Assembly: GCA_934047225.1 (NCBI GenBank)
Contig: OW203985.1
Coordinates: 8,945,501 to 9,009,500 of the forward strand
Source of the DNA: Ypsolopha sequella
Taxonomy: Eukaryota > Arthropoda > Insecta > Lepidoptera > Ypsolophidae
Length of the DNA: 64,000 nucleotides
Reading direction: 5' to 3'
Shown: positions 10,640 to 21,384 of the stretch, piece by piece
Position numbering within the stretch: position 1 is the first letter of the stretch
Layout of the letters: the number at the start of each line of letters is the position of its first letter
Program-made: the position numbers and the translations under genes
Notes under the pieces: generated by a model
Database searches by the model: none
What the model saw: the letters and a program-made list of their open reading frames with translations, nothing else
Told to the model about the DNA's origin: nothing

Positions 10640-10940
10640 GCCTGTAAGGATTGTGTAGTTTAAATGTAAATAATAAATAAATAAAATAAAAATATCTCTG
10701 TAACCCCTTGACCGATTTAGCTCATATTCGAACTTAAAAATTATTTTTATCTCAATAACTCGCCTACCGAATTTTATGACGTTCCAATTAACGACACTCG
10801 ACTTATCGTCGAAAAAACATTCAAACATACATACATACATACATACATACATACATACAGACATACAGACGTCGGATTATTCAAGTAGACTCGGAGAACT
10901 TTGCTCGCTTCGCTCGCTCGTTCAATTATAACTCAGCCCT
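10640..10940. repeat. Dispersed repeat with (ACAT)n microsatellite
   Basis: Contains eight near-perfect ACAT units at about 10826-10858 and flanking CATACAGA units. Surrounding CTCTGTAACCCCTTGACC and GCTTCGCTCGCTCGTTC have the look of a common lepidopteran repeat. The minus-strand frame YVCMYVCMYVC is microsatellite translation, not a gene. Confidence 0.6.
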
Positions 10941-11012
10941 GAAGTCGGGGTAGTTTTACTTACTTATAGAACTTTTGTAGCAAATATAGTGTGTGTGCTA
11001 GACAGCTAGTAG

Positions 11013-11245
11013 TTGCATTATGGGACCCGCCACAACCAATTTACACCAGCGCGTATTGGCCCAAACTCCGCTCGGCATCGAGTTAAGAAATTACCAAACT
11101 TCGATCGGATCCGACCGTTTGGGCCGCAAACTTCTGATCGGATCTCGACGGCTGGGCCGCCAACTTTCCATTTGGGCCGCAGACTGTCGGCCACTAACCG
11201 CCCGCCATTTCCTGCGTCGGGCCAAATTACCTATGATTACAATAA
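11013..11245. other. GC-rich island with degenerate internal repeats
   Basis: About 230 bp of markedly GC-richer DNA with repeated TTGGGCCGC / CTGGGCCGCC units near 11128, 11150 and 11175 and paired GATCGGATC motifs at 11102 and 11136. Both strands are open over part of it because stop codons are scarce in GC-rich DNA. No protein family is recognised in any frame. It could be a satellite-like fragment or an exon. Confidence 0.45.
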
Positions 11246-11555
11246 CTTCGGAGTAGGCAAAGGGGGATCCCTTACTATGTACCATTTGAAGAAGTTTTAA
11301 GTTGGAAAAGATTCTCGTGTCTTGCCACGAGGATTTTGATGGGTAATTCCGTATACGTGTTATTGTTTTTCCATTAAATATAATTATATATATTTTTTGC
11401 AATTGTTTATAATATACGTTTAAATTAAGCCTGGCTTTTCTCTTCCCAAAAGACAAGTAGTCCACAACATTATAATTTTCCTGATTATTTATCGAACTTT
11501 CGCAATTGAATTTAGGAAAGCCGAACAAAAAAAACAGACACTTTAAAACATAAAC

Positions 11556-12187
11556 AAAAAAAACGGTCAAGTGCGAGTAGGACACGCGCCTTGATGGTTC
11601 CGTAACATTTAAAAAAGTTAATATACATAGGTACTTGAAATTACAAACTTATTGCCCACCATTGTATGAAACAAAACTGCAACATTAAGTTGGTTGAATA
11701 TTCGGGGACGTTACCCTAAAACTACATTATAAATCGGCGTTTTCAGAATTTTTTGTTTAAATACAGTATATGGTACGCAATTTGCAGAAATAACAAATTC
11801 CTAACTACTCGTACTTTTTGGTTTTGGATATACCCCGTAACAAAAATGATCTAAAATGACAACTTTGATAGCCCCCATTCCTCTATTTTTGAAAATAAAA
11901 ATGAAAAAAAATATACTAAATTAGCTCTAGAAAATAACTACCCACATGCTTGGGAAAGAAAAAAAAATATTTTCGCCTCTATTTCCACGTATAAGGCCCC
12001 CCTAAAAAATTGTTAAATTAAAATTTTTATTCAATATTTGTTTTTAAGTCAATATTTGACATAATATGTCAAAATTTCAGGTATTTATCTCATTCCATCT
12101 AAGAGCTAGAGACACTTGACAGGACAGAGGGACAGCGGAGTGACATTAATAGGGCTCAGTTTTGCCCTTTGTTTACGGAACTCTAAA
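11556..12187 (+). repeat. Lepidopteran repeat R5, diverged copy
   Basis: Head AAAACGGTCAAGTGCGAGTA, GGACACGCG, GGTTCCGTAA; tail CAGGACAGAGGGACAGCGGA, GTTTACGGAACTCTAA. Same orientation as the copies at 9398 and 12667. Confidence 0.65.
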
Positions 12188-12666
12188 TACGAAACCCTGC
12201 TTTATTGATTTTATTTCTTCTTTTGCACTAACCTTCTTGTAGGTTAACTATATACTTACTAGTACATTTTCTACTTCACAGTGCAACATTTACCTATAGA
12301 TTTTATTTCTGCAATTTATTTCTGAACCACGACTACATTGGAAATTCGTTTTAGTAGTAGGATCTTTCTAATGGATTCGGCTGAAAGGAAGTTCCATTGA
12401 AACTCCTCAGCGGCCACATTTAGAACCGAGAGCAGTAGCTAGACTTAAGACTAGGTACCATTTATAGACTGCTTTCTGAAATGCTTGCATGTCCTCTCTG
12501 TTGTTTGTCCACCGTTTTGTTTACGCTGACGTGAATTGTTGCAATAATCATTATCAAATAAACCAGATTAGGGGGAAACACAAAAACTTCACCTGCTCGT
12601 GATGTACCCTGCCAGCCAACTAGTGAAAGAAAATCAGATGACCGTAACAGCTGGTGAAATAGAAAT
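12188..12666. other. Unassigned DNA between two R5 copies
   Basis: No reliable frame or repeat. Minus-strand frames near 12462-12716 run into R5 sequence. Confidence 0.45.
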
Positions 12667-12962
12667 AAAACCGGCCAAGTACGAGTTGGACTCGCGCACG
12701 AAAGGTTCCGTACCATTATCTACAAAAACGGCAAAAAAGACATGTCTGTTGTATGGGAGCCCCCTTAAATATTTATTTTATTCTGTTTTTTAGTATTTGT
12801 TCTTATAGCGGCAACATCATCTATGAAAATTTCAACTGTCTAACCATCACGGTTCATGAGATACAGCCTGGTGACAGACGGACAGACGGACAGACAAACG
12901 GTCAGCGGAGTCTTAGTAATAGGGTCCCGTTGGTTACCCTTTGGGTACGGAATCCTAAAAAC
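12667..12962 (+). repeat. Lepidopteran repeat R5, short copy
   Basis: Head AAAACCGGCCAAGTACGAGT, ACTCGCGCACGAAAGGTTCC; tail with GACAGACGGACAGACGGACA, GGTCCCGTT and GGGTACGGAATCCTAAAAA. This roughly 300-bp form is the usual compact version and shows that the 810-bp copy at 9398 carries extra internal sequence. Confidence 0.75.
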
Positions 12963-13065
12963 AAATATGGTTGCTGGACTAATGATATTGTTACCTGACA
13001 GAAGTCAATGTGTCTCTATCACAATAAATCAAGTTCTAATCCTCAGTGCCATCCCTTTACAAGTT

Positions 13066-13123
13066 AATATTCAGTCCTGCTCTAACGATTTTGTTTTTAA
13101 ATTGTCTATCCAGCTCTAAATAT
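13066..13123 (+). mobile_element. SINE 3' tail fragment (family S1b)
   Basis: ATTCAGTCCTGCTCTAACG, TTTTGTTTTTAA, TGTCTATCC and GCTCTAA match the tail of the SINE at 60428-60620. No tRNA-like head is present. Confidence 0.55.
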
Positions 13124-13227
13124 AGGAACAAATTATAAATGTGAGTAATAAATAATAAATTATTTATTTGACGTATTTGTATTTATTTATTTTATATCAA
13201 CTCTGTTGTATTTACAATAAATAAATA

Positions 13228-14072
13228 AAATTTTCGTGAGATATAATTCGGGCCATTCGGGCCCGGCATCAGTCACAATGAAGTAAAAAGGAAAATATAA
13301 CAGATATGTAAAAAAAATAAAAACTAAAAACTATATACATTTAAACCATTTACAAGATATTAAGAACAGAGTAATGGAGTCACATTGCGCCATCCCACCC
13401 CATCGATGAAAACTTTTGTGTTCTTTAGTTTGTGATGCGTGGTCAGAGAGCTTCCTCTTTGTACTTAGTTTGTTTATTTATTTAGGAACACCAACAAGAA
13501 ATACAATAAACTTACTTAAAAGGAATAATCTTGAAATTTATATAGCTATTTGTTTTCTTAATTAAAGGCATCCACATCATGCACCAGTGAAGACAATTAT
13601 GAAAAATTGTTATACTAATAGGAGCATTTACTACTCGTATATTATATAAAATATGAAATTAAAACTAGGTTAACAATTCTGTGCGAAGAATTTTTTTTAA
13701 ATAACATGGTAGGTACCTACTTATTTTATACTTTGTGTTTATTTGTGCGTGTAGTTTCTTTGGCTAAGTATTTACTGACAGAGGACTTGAAGGTGTTGAG
13801 CCCGGAGAAAATATCAATATCTGCTTTTGCGTATTTGGAAATAGCATTATACTGGCGGCAAGATCTCGTTAAAGGAGCGTTGGTACCTAAGTTAGTCTTA
13901 GCAAAGGGTATATTAAAAAAAATCTAGTTGGATCTAACTATGAGATGGAATGGCGCCACGCCATGTTTTTACTTTTTAATTTTTTTACCTATCTGTTATA
14001 TTTTTCTTCATTACTTCATTGTGACTGATGACGGACCCGAATGGCCCGAAATATGTCTCACAAAAATTGTAT
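13228..14072. mobile_element. Long inverted-repeat element, about 845 bp
   Basis: 13228-13335 (TTTTCGTGAGATATAATTCG, GGGCCATTCGGGCCCGGCAT, CAGTCACAATGAAG...) is matched in reverse complement by 13965-14072 (...CTTCATTGTGACTGATGACG, GACCCGAATGGCCCGAA, ATGTCTCACAAAAA). Weaker pairing continues inward (GGATGGCGC around 13390 and ATGGAATGGCGCC around 13950). The centre holds a poly(TTTA)-flanked retroelement-like tail near 13470 and a 73-codon plus frame (13706-13927) with no recognised domain. Probably a non-autonomous DNA element carrying a later insertion. Confidence 0.6.
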
Positions 14073-14104
14073 TTGCCTGTGTTTTATGTAATTACAATAA
14101 TTTA

Positions 14105-14450
14105 AAAAGACAAAGCGTGTGTGAGTGTGGGCAATTCTCTCAGAATGACCACCGGGAATGGCAGTCTTGCCCCCCTATTCTGTATCTTAAGTTGCCAACT
14201 GGACAGGGTGCCTATCGTCAAAAACATAGATAAAAACTAAACTTTCAAAATTGCTTTTAGTGGGTATTGAACTATTTACGAACTGTGTCGTCACTTCAAG
14301 TGCTAACATGCCCTTAGACAATCGGAATTCGATAGTATATCTATGTTTTTGATGATAGACACCCAGTCCAGAAGGCAACTAGAGATACATAATAGGCCCG
14401 CTGGAAAGGCAGTCCAGCAGTGGACGAACTAGGCTGATGGATGGAAAAAG
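14105..14450 (+). pseudogene. RTE-like 3' coding fragment, interrupted
   Basis: GTGTGTGAGTGTGGGCA, GAATGACCACCGGGAATGGC, then (after an insertion at 14174-14396) TGGAAAGGCAG, CAGTGGACGAACTAGGCTGA and a TGGATGG tail. The same sentence is uninterrupted at 33295-33412 and is recognisable at 21854-21980. It would encode D-R-x-x-W-Q-S...G-K-A-V-D-E-L, the C-terminal end of RTE-clade polyproteins in Lepidoptera. No catalytic domain remains. Confidence 0.6.
14174..14396. mobile_element. MITE nested in RTE fragment, 223 bp
   Basis: About 60-bp terminal inverted repeats: left CCTATTCTGTATCTTAAGTT, GCCAACTGGACAGGGTG, CCTATCGTCAAAAACATAGA; right the complement of CCTATTATGTATCTCTAGTT, GCCTTCTGGACTGGGTG, TCTATCATCAAAAACATAGA. 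It splits a sentence that is continuous at 33340-33395, which fixes the insertion. Target duplication unclear (possibly CC). Confidence 0.75.
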
Positions 14451-14517
14451 ACAAAAAGTCAATATTTAATATGTATTTACAAAAAATAAATACAAATACG
14501 GCAAATAAATAAATTTT

Positions 14518-14585
14518 ATGCCTAACTCCGCCCATTCGATTGGTCTTGCCAAGAAGGAGGGCAAGAAACTTAGCAAGATGATGTC
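14518..14585 (-). repeat. Fragment of non-LTR 3' UTR shared with 48920-48990
   Basis: CCTAACTCCGCCCATTCGAT and CTTGCCAAGAAGGAGGGCAA are the reverse complement of GGGCGGAGTTAGG and TTGCCCTTCTTCTTAG in the 3' UTR following the ORF end at 48582. It is therefore a minus-strand remnant of the same retrotransposon family. Confidence 0.55.
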
Positions 14586-14654
14586 TTTTCTTTTTTTTAA
14601 ATACATTTTTATTTTACAAAGGTAAAAAAGGCTGAAGTATTTATACTAAATTTA

Positions 14655-15970
14655 TAGTTAGGGAGGCGAATAGGGGAATTTTCGGTAATACTCGAGCGTG
14701 GCAGTTTAAGATATGAGAGATACCTTAGACCTAATAGAACAACCTTGTAAAGTATTTAGCTCTATATGTAGTGACGAGCGCCTAGGATAGACGATCAGAT
14801 TAATAAAAAAAAATCGATAGTCTGAAATACTCGAGCACGTCAGATTAAGATATTGGGGGTTGATTTTAGTTTTTTAAGACTAAATTTAACTAATCTGACG
14901 ATAAGTCCTTGACGCCGCCGAGTTATAGGGTCGCGAACTTGTAAAAAAAAAACGTTAATCCGGCATTCTCGAGCGCGATTTTTATTTTTTTATTTTGAAG
15001 AATATAATCTAAAACTTACGAAAAATACAAAATCTGCCGGTTTCTGCATGACCGGAAGTGTGGAGGAGCCATTTCGTCTTCCGAAAAACGCGTTGCGGCA
15101 TATAAGTCGCGAACGATACATTTTACAAAAAAAAAGTTTAAATAAACAAGAAAGTTAATTTTATTTTACACAAAAAAGGTCTCTTTACATTTTTGTCCAA
15201 AGTTAAAACTTTTTGACTTGAAGCATCATGAAAACTCAAACTCCCGGTTTTTTGAGTATATCTCGAAAACTGAGGGTGTTAAAAAAAATTGATATGAAAT
15301 AACGATGATTAAATTATGTGACTTTTATTATATCTCAAAAATTTTTTTTTTCAAATTTTTTTCTTATTCCCCGTTTTATCAAGGAGAAAGAGAGGAAAAA
15401 AAAGAAACCAAAAAACCTTTTTCGGTCAGATTAAGAGAACCCACCAACATTTTTGTCAGATTAAGAAAATATGCTTTCAGGATACCGAAATAAACCTCCC
15501 CTATGAAAATCTGACGCGCTCGAGTATTTCAAAAAAACTTTTTATTTTTGCATTTTCAAAAATTCATCGTAATTTATCGTCACGCCGAAATCGTCAGTTT
15601 TTTTAAAAGGAGCTTCCTTGGGGCCTACTTAACACCCCTTCCGAAAATCTGACGCGCTCGAGTAATTTTTTTTTTTTTTGCATTTTTGACTACTTTATAT
15701 GCCTACCCCCACCTTGCAAACCGGCAGATTAGTATACCGTTGTTATCAGAGGCACTTGGGGCATACGTAGTATGAATATCTGATGCGCTCGAGAATGCCC
15801 AAGTAACTGTTTTTTTTTACATTTTTGAAAAACCGTACACGCCAAACCCACCGCTAAAATGGTTTTTACCATACGAGCTTTTCTTTTCGAAATTATTTTA
15901 TCTTTCGATTTTGATAGGTCTCGACGGCGCCTTTGAATTACGCCATTTAGCTACCTCGCCTCCCTAACTA
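14655..15970. mobile_element. 1316-bp TIR element with subterminal CTCGAG-motif repeats
   Basis: Exact 15-bp terminal inverted repeats (TAGTTAGGGAGGCGA at 14655-14669 and its complement ending at 15970) are bounded by TTA on both sides (14652-14654 and 15971-15973), a 3-bp target duplication. A motif of consensus CTGACGYGCTCGAGTA occurs six times. The CTCGAG cores at 14691, 14830 and 14968 face one way, and those at 15519, 15657 and 15788 face the other, with spacings of about 131-139 bp. Thus each half carries three units in mirror orientation. There is no transposase: the only frame of note (15305-15493) is lysine/phenylalanine-rich low complexity. A 3-bp duplication with subterminal repeats is compatible with PIF/Harbinger- or CMC-like mobilisation, but the terminal sequence does not let me name a superfamily. 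Confidence 0.8.
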
Positions 15971-16040
15971 TTATGTACATATAAGAAATACAAGAAGGAG
16001 AAATTTATGTTATAGGTTCAGATAATCATTGATTTTAAAA

Positions 16041-16243
16041 TAAGCTTTTTGCGAGCTTTTTTTACATTTAAAATTTTTGAAACTCTTTTTCAGAAACCAA
16101 TAGAAATTTTGCGATGGCAACATACACAATACGTAGGTAATAAGGTTTTGTTGAATAACTATTGAGTAAATTTTGAATTTAAGTGTTCTGTTTCGATTCA
16201 TTAGAAAAAGGCGGATTTTTCACAATCCGGCTGCGAACCTCAG
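16041..16243. mobile_element. MITE family M1, copy 2
   Basis: Matches 4999-5218 throughout (CAGAAACCAATAGAAATTTT, GCGATGGCAACATACACAAT, AAGGTTTTGTTGAATAACTA, AAAGGCGGATTTTTCACAAT, CCGGCTGCGAAC). The left terminus is decayed (TAAGCTTTTTGCGAGC). The minus frame at 16010-16201 is not a gene. Confidence 0.7.
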
Positions 16244-17547
16244 CCACCAGCCACTTATTGAGATAATGTTTGAAATGTTTATATTGGTTAATTCTCTATT
16301 TTAAAACAGATATGAGTAAAGAAAGGCTTGAGCTCTTTGAGTAAAACTAGCCCTTGCTTACGTTCTTCAGTGACAACTTTTTTTCCCTTTTCAATTTGCT
16401 TTGTTTTGTGTAAATTTACTGAGTAACTTATAACGTAAGTACATGTTGCGTTGTTACGAGTATAATGCCGTGCACATACATTTATTTACTTGCAAGATTT
16501 ATGTGGAAACTTGTTTGGTTTTAAGATTAATTTATTGTTATTTGTATTATGTGTTAAGAAAACTGTTTGTTTCCCAATCAATAAAATAAAATAAAAAAAA
16601 TAAAAACTTTTGTTATATTTGTAGTGTTAAAATTTGAAGTTTTTATGTTTAGTAGATGTCTATTTTTATTATAATATAGGAGAAGGTTCTTGACAAACGA
16701 TTTAGCAATTAAATCTTAAATTACCTCTAGGCTAGGAGCACGCTGGCTATGCGCTAAGTCACTGTGGCTAAGTAAAAGATATCTATTATTATTCATAGCA
16801 GTTGGCTAAGAGAATACACTAGGAGCGATAACCCCGTGACTCCTACTCGTACATACACGTAAATACATTAAATATTAACAAACTCAAGCCGAGCACTTTT
16901 TCTTATTTCACTAATGGCTTCTTCGGAAGTATATATTAACAACAATTTGTTCCTTTCTTGGGGGTTTCTTTTTTGTGTTTCGTGCTATCAGTCCGATGTC
17001 TGCACAACGGTTTTCAATTGTACATAACTTCTTGACGTCTAAATTTTTTCTGGAGCCATAAATGAGAACTAATCTTATCATGCTTTCGCTCCTCGTACAA
17101 TTAGTATGTTTATTAACCCTTAAATGCATGGTGATTTAAATTTCCATCAACCAATTTAGCAACGAATATATTAATGAATATTTTAACATTTTTGTTACTG
17201 TGGCACCTTTCTGAAGGACTATTGCATGATATCGAAAAAAAAAAACCTTTTCTATACAAATTTGAAGAAAATCATGTTTTTTTTTATTATATTCGATTTT
17301 ACCCCTTAAACACCGAAAAAAATTTTATTTTTTATTTTTCTCTTATCACTTGACCAGTCCTCTATCATATATCCCACTTTCATTTAAAAAGAAAAAAATT
17401 TGCATTTAAGGGTTAAGGTTTTGCTAGTAAATTACTATATACATTAAGGTGGAATGCAACGGATTTCGTTCCCAAACGCATAACTTATGATTGTTTTTTT
17501 TTTTTTTTTACATTGAGTATAAAATTAATGTAATTTATGACATACCG
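16244..17547. other. Unassigned AT-rich DNA
   Basis: No gene or repeat identified. The minus frame at 16911-17129 (72 codons) is charged but matches nothing known. Confidence 0.4.
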
Positions 17548-17735
17548 ACAATAGTTTAATGTCAATTAGGCTTTCCAGCCTAGTGGTGCTATTTTGTGCA
17601 ATATTTGTAAATGATCCTGTACAACAACTATAAACACGCTTTAAAGTTGTTGTGCAGTATCATTTACAAAGTAATGCATTAAATAACACAACTTACTAGA
17701 ACAGTTTAATTGACATAACACAACGTTTGCCTAAT
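17548..17735. repeat. Foldback element with near-perfect central hairpin
   Basis: The central stem TTTGTAAATGATCCTGTACA, ACAACT pairs with AGTTGTTGTGCAGTATCATT, TACAAA across a 15-nt loop (stem ends near 17605 and 17670). Weaker pairing extends outward about 60 bp on each side (ATGTCAATTA near 17558 with TAATTGACAT near 17713). This is the shape of a small MITE or foldback. A microRNA precursor is a less likely reading because the pairing runs well beyond a normal precursor. Confidence 0.6.
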
Positions 17736-18204
17736 GTTATAAATTATATTTTCACTTCTCATGCTCGTAAAGTTCTTGTTTATGCTTGCTATAAGCGGAC
17801 TAAAACTACGTTTTATCCTCTAGTGCATAAAAGTGTTTACTTTTTCTAAGAACGTACATACAGCCAGTACAACATCATAGACAAACTTTTTAAAACTCAA
17901 TAATGGTGGAAGAAATAAAAAAAAATACTTTGGCGGGAAAGAGCTGTTGTTTTTCCTCAATAGGTACATATATTAAGTTGTTTATTTTAATTTGCATTAA
18001 ATATTACCTACTGAATGTTAAATATGTCATTTGCTAGCAATATCACTGTTTCATTTCCTCGCAATCGAAGTGAAAAGCAGAGTGTATAACTCTGGCATAA
18101 AACCCATTTTATCCTCGACTCACTATATGCCCTCGCCGTTCGGCTCGGACATATAAAATGGATTGTTTCATGCCCTTGTTGTACAATCTACTATTATTTC
18201 ATAC
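17736..18204. other. Unassigned DNA with GC-palindromic patch
   Basis: 18060-18170 has ATCCTCGACTCACTATATGC, CCTCGCCGTTCGGCTCGGAC and ATATAAAATGGATTG, a palindromic patch of a style seen in lepidopteran repeats. No second copy recognised here. Confidence 0.4.
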
Positions 18205-18270
18205 TATTTATACAAAAATGAGAAAAACATTCATAAGTTTTGCATTTGGGAACACGTTCCGTCACATATC
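18205..18270 (+). repeat. Short repeat shared with 34132-34195
   Basis: TTTATACAAAAATGAGAAAA...CATAAGTTTTGCATTTGGGA, ACACGTTCCGTCAC aligns with TTTATTCAAAAATAAGAAAA...CATAAGTTGTGCATTTGGGA, ACGCAACCGTGACGA. It lies within a 128-codon plus frame (18163-18549) that is therefore judged non-coding. Confidence 0.5.
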
Positions 18271-18664
18271 GCTCCTAAATTCAAATGTATATCGTCATTT
18301 ATAACCAAAACAATACAGAATAACATGTTATTTATTAATAATTATACACCAGAAAAGTGTCCCTCAGTGTTAGTTTCGAAACAGACACAAACCAGGAAAA
18401 ACAAAGGTAACTATTATTATATTGATTTATTGATGAAATGGTTTGTAAAATTAATTAAATTGATAGAGTATGAAAGGGGTTTTAACTGCCAGCTTAACAT
18501 AAAAAAAATTATGCACTCACATTTCACCGACAATTTTGCAACGTTATAGGAGTTTGCTCATACTTCTTAATGTTTTTCATGAAACACTCATACTTATTCG
18601 CGTTTTCTTCAAGCAAGTGTGACTGAACAAGTAGAAGCATAAGTTCCAAAGAATCTAAAAAAGC

Positions 18665-18745
18665 ACGCTGAAGAAATGGGATTCAAACTTGGAATACCGA
18701 CTGAAGGTCTAACGACCTAATGACTGGGCTACTGCAACCAATTTG
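18665..18745 (-). mobile_element. tRNA-like SINE head (family S3)
   Basis: The minus strand reads GTAGCCCAGTCATTAGGTCG (A-box-like), then ACCTTCAGTCGGTATTCCAA and AAGTTTGAATCCC (B-box-like, cf. GGTTCGAATCC). Spacing and order fit a tRNA-derived SINE 5' end. No cloverleaf acceptor stem closes, so it is not a functional tRNA gene. Confidence 0.5.
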
Positions 18746-20987
18746 CTGTGTCATTTGTGCCAAAGTGATACGCTATAAAAGTCCCACAGTCAATTACCCC
18801 CAATGTAAGCCAGTATCACCCTATATCGCTAAGCACGAGCCCTCTACACAATAGTCATTAACTGAGTCCATACAATTCATACAAATTGGATTCGCTCCCC
18901 TCCCGCTGCGGTAACCCCATGAGAGTACGACGCACCAATGTAGAGCCTTTTACACAATACGATTTTTCGAACAAAAGGTCTCAAAAGTGACGGAATTTCG
19001 TCGCATGATTGCTTTAAGTTATTGTAATCTTGAAAATAATAATATTTGATCACACATTTCACTATTTATTTATTTATTTAGGGAAAAATAACAGAAGTAA
19101 ACTTCAGATATAACTAAAAGAAACTAACAAAAAAAATTTTATACAAATATTTAAATTCCTTCAACATTTTCCTCAGAGAGATAACAAGAAAAAATATAAA
19201 ATTTGTTGACGCTACAAAAAGACCTAAATCTAAACCTAATTTAACTAAGTGTACATTTTTGATTATAATTAATTAAACACACAATTTTAAGGAATAATGA
19301 TATACTACATACATAAATAAGTCGGAAAATAAGGAAATGAATATATAAACACACATACCAATACATACATATGTACCATATACATACGTCATACATAATA
19401 TGATTTAATTAGATTATGGTTGTTTGAAATAAGATTATTTATTTGTTGTTGTTTAACATTTAACTATATTAAAAACCTTATTTATTTGACATAACATTAA
19501 TATTCAATTCGATGCTATTTTATCTGGCTGCCAATAATGTGACTGCGCACATTACCTAATGTCGAGTTATATGTAAAAAAGCGCACGGTGACTTTATATA
19601 TACCTATTACCAAACGATAAAATTTATCTATCGTCGGTCTTCCACAGCACGTACAATTAATACGTATAAATAAATAAAATTAAAGAATAAATAAAGGCCA
19701 GCAGATAGCACAGAGAAACAAAAAATATATAATAATAACATTAATAATATCTAGATCTTTGAAGTTTTACTTTCTGACATTTATCATAGACTACATTACT
19801 CGTCATTTATAGATAATTTTAATTAGGTCCATTACATAAAAAAACATAGTCATTAATTATTAACAAAAAAATATTATAATAAATTGCATTAATAATAAAA
19901 TCTTAAATATTAAACAATTCCAATTTCACGATGTAAAATTCTAAATTAATACAATAAAAATTGAAAGGGAAAGGAAGGAAGTACGACAATTTAAAAAAGG
20001 TGCGAAAATAGTAGTTTTATATATTAATATACGTTAGCAGCCAAACCCGATTTTAGGACAAAATCGCTTTTCAAAGGCCAAACTATTTCTTCCGAAATTT
20101 CAGAAATTTTGTAGGTCTAAAGCGAGCCGGTAGATTAGGTTAGAAGGCTCTGAGGTTCCACTACACGTTCTGCCGCTTGCCATACCTAACCTTCTTGCTT
20201 AGTTTTTATAACAACTCAGAAATCAATCTGTCCTAGGCAGAACCTCCTATACTTGGGATTGGCCACTAACATATTTTATAAAAACTAAATTGTCAGTCAA
20301 GTTGATTACTGTAAAAAGACCCTCGAAACGCTACATTGCCATACGATATTCGGGCGAGTGACTATTAATATTTAAAAGTCAATTTTATTTTATGGCCTGA
20401 AAGTAAAATATTAACGCTTTGAGAACAGGCAGACGACGTATCGTTTTACATATTATGATGTGTAATTTTTCGTCCGGCATTTTTAAGGAATCTTTTATTG
20501 CATTTTTATTTGTATTGCGATAAACGATAAACTACGAATAGCCTAGGGTTAAGTTACTCTTTAAAATGATTTTCCTGTCCACTTTATCAAGGTGATAAAT
20601 AGTAAAAAAATTGAAGTAATCGAATAAAAATATCGAGGATAAAATCGGTATGGGGGAAGGCAATCAAAAAATCGTTAAAGTGATGAAAAAGGTTTCTAAG
20701 CACATCAAGAATGTTTTTTCAACAAATAAAAGAAATAGCATTGTAGCACTTGCGAAAACAAAAAAAAAATGAGCTCCGAAAATTAAAAACCGGTTTATAA
20801 TGTAGGCACTGCAACGTACGAGTAAAAACGACGAACAATTGCAATTTTTCGCCTTTTAATTGCCAAGCCCCATTTCATCGCATAAAATCCTTGTTTTTAA
20901 GTAATAGTTTCGCCATGTCCGTCCGTCTGTTCGTCTGTCTATTCGTCTGTCTGTCCGCGGCGTAGCTCAGAGACAGGTACAGACTAG
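18746..20987. other. Long AT-rich stretch with retroelement tail
   Basis: 19062-19082 has four TTTA units before GGGAAAAATAACAGAAGTAA, resembling a minus-strand retrotransposon 3' tail. 19080-20030 is very A/T-rich and non-coding. 20870-20960 has GTCCGTCTGT/TCGTCTGTC iterations like the end of an R5-type repeat. No gene seen. Confidence 0.4.
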
Positions 20988-20989
20988 TA

Positions 20990-21384
20990 CAGGGTGTTTC
21001 AAAAAAAAGATTATATTTGTTTTGCTTCCTGCGTGAACGCAACGAATCCGCGGGGCGCAGGGAGCATGTCAAAGGGTAGCCTGGCTTCTGGGAATTTAGA
21101 CACTATAGATGTTTACACGGGGGGCGGGGACCGCGCGTTCTGTGTGTTAACATTTTACAAATACCCTAAAAACGGTGATTCAGCGAAAAAGAACGGAGAA
21201 AATTTTGAAGTCATTGTGGTTTGCTTCACTTAAATGATGCGCCAAGTGTTCTCCTCATTTGAAAATGGGTAAAAAAGTTTAAAAAGACCGCTTTAGCACT
21301 TTTGACATACTCCTCGCGCCCCCCAGATTCGTTGTGCTCACGCAGGAAGCAAAACAAATATAAACTCTCTTTCGAAACACCTTG
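20990..21384. mobile_element. TA-flanked MITE (family M3), 395 bp
   Basis: Left CAGGGTGTTTCAAAAAAAAG, then TTGTTTTGCTTCCTGCGTGA, ACGCAACGAATCCG; right, complemented, CAAGGTGTTTCGAAAGAGAG, TTGTTTTGCTTCCTGCGTGA, GCACAACGAATCTG. Arms are about 85 bp. TA flanks both ends (20988-20989 and 21385-21386), inside a larger CTAGTA...TACTAG palindrome. Frames read through the arms are mirror artefacts. Tc1/mariner-type target preference. Confidence 0.8.

Noticed and set aside
10637..10864. Minus-strand frame beginning with repeated Y-V-C-M
   Set aside because: Translation of an (ACAT)n microsatellite.
11091..11585. 164-codon minus-strand open frame, the longest in the window
   Set aside because: It joins a GC-rich island, where stops are rare, to the head of repeat R5 on its antisense strand. 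Composition changes abruptly within it and no motif is seen.
18163..18549. 128-codon plus-strand open frame
   Set aside because: Its N-terminal third is repeat sequence also found at 34132-34195 in another frame context. The rest is AT-driven K/I/N-rich translation.
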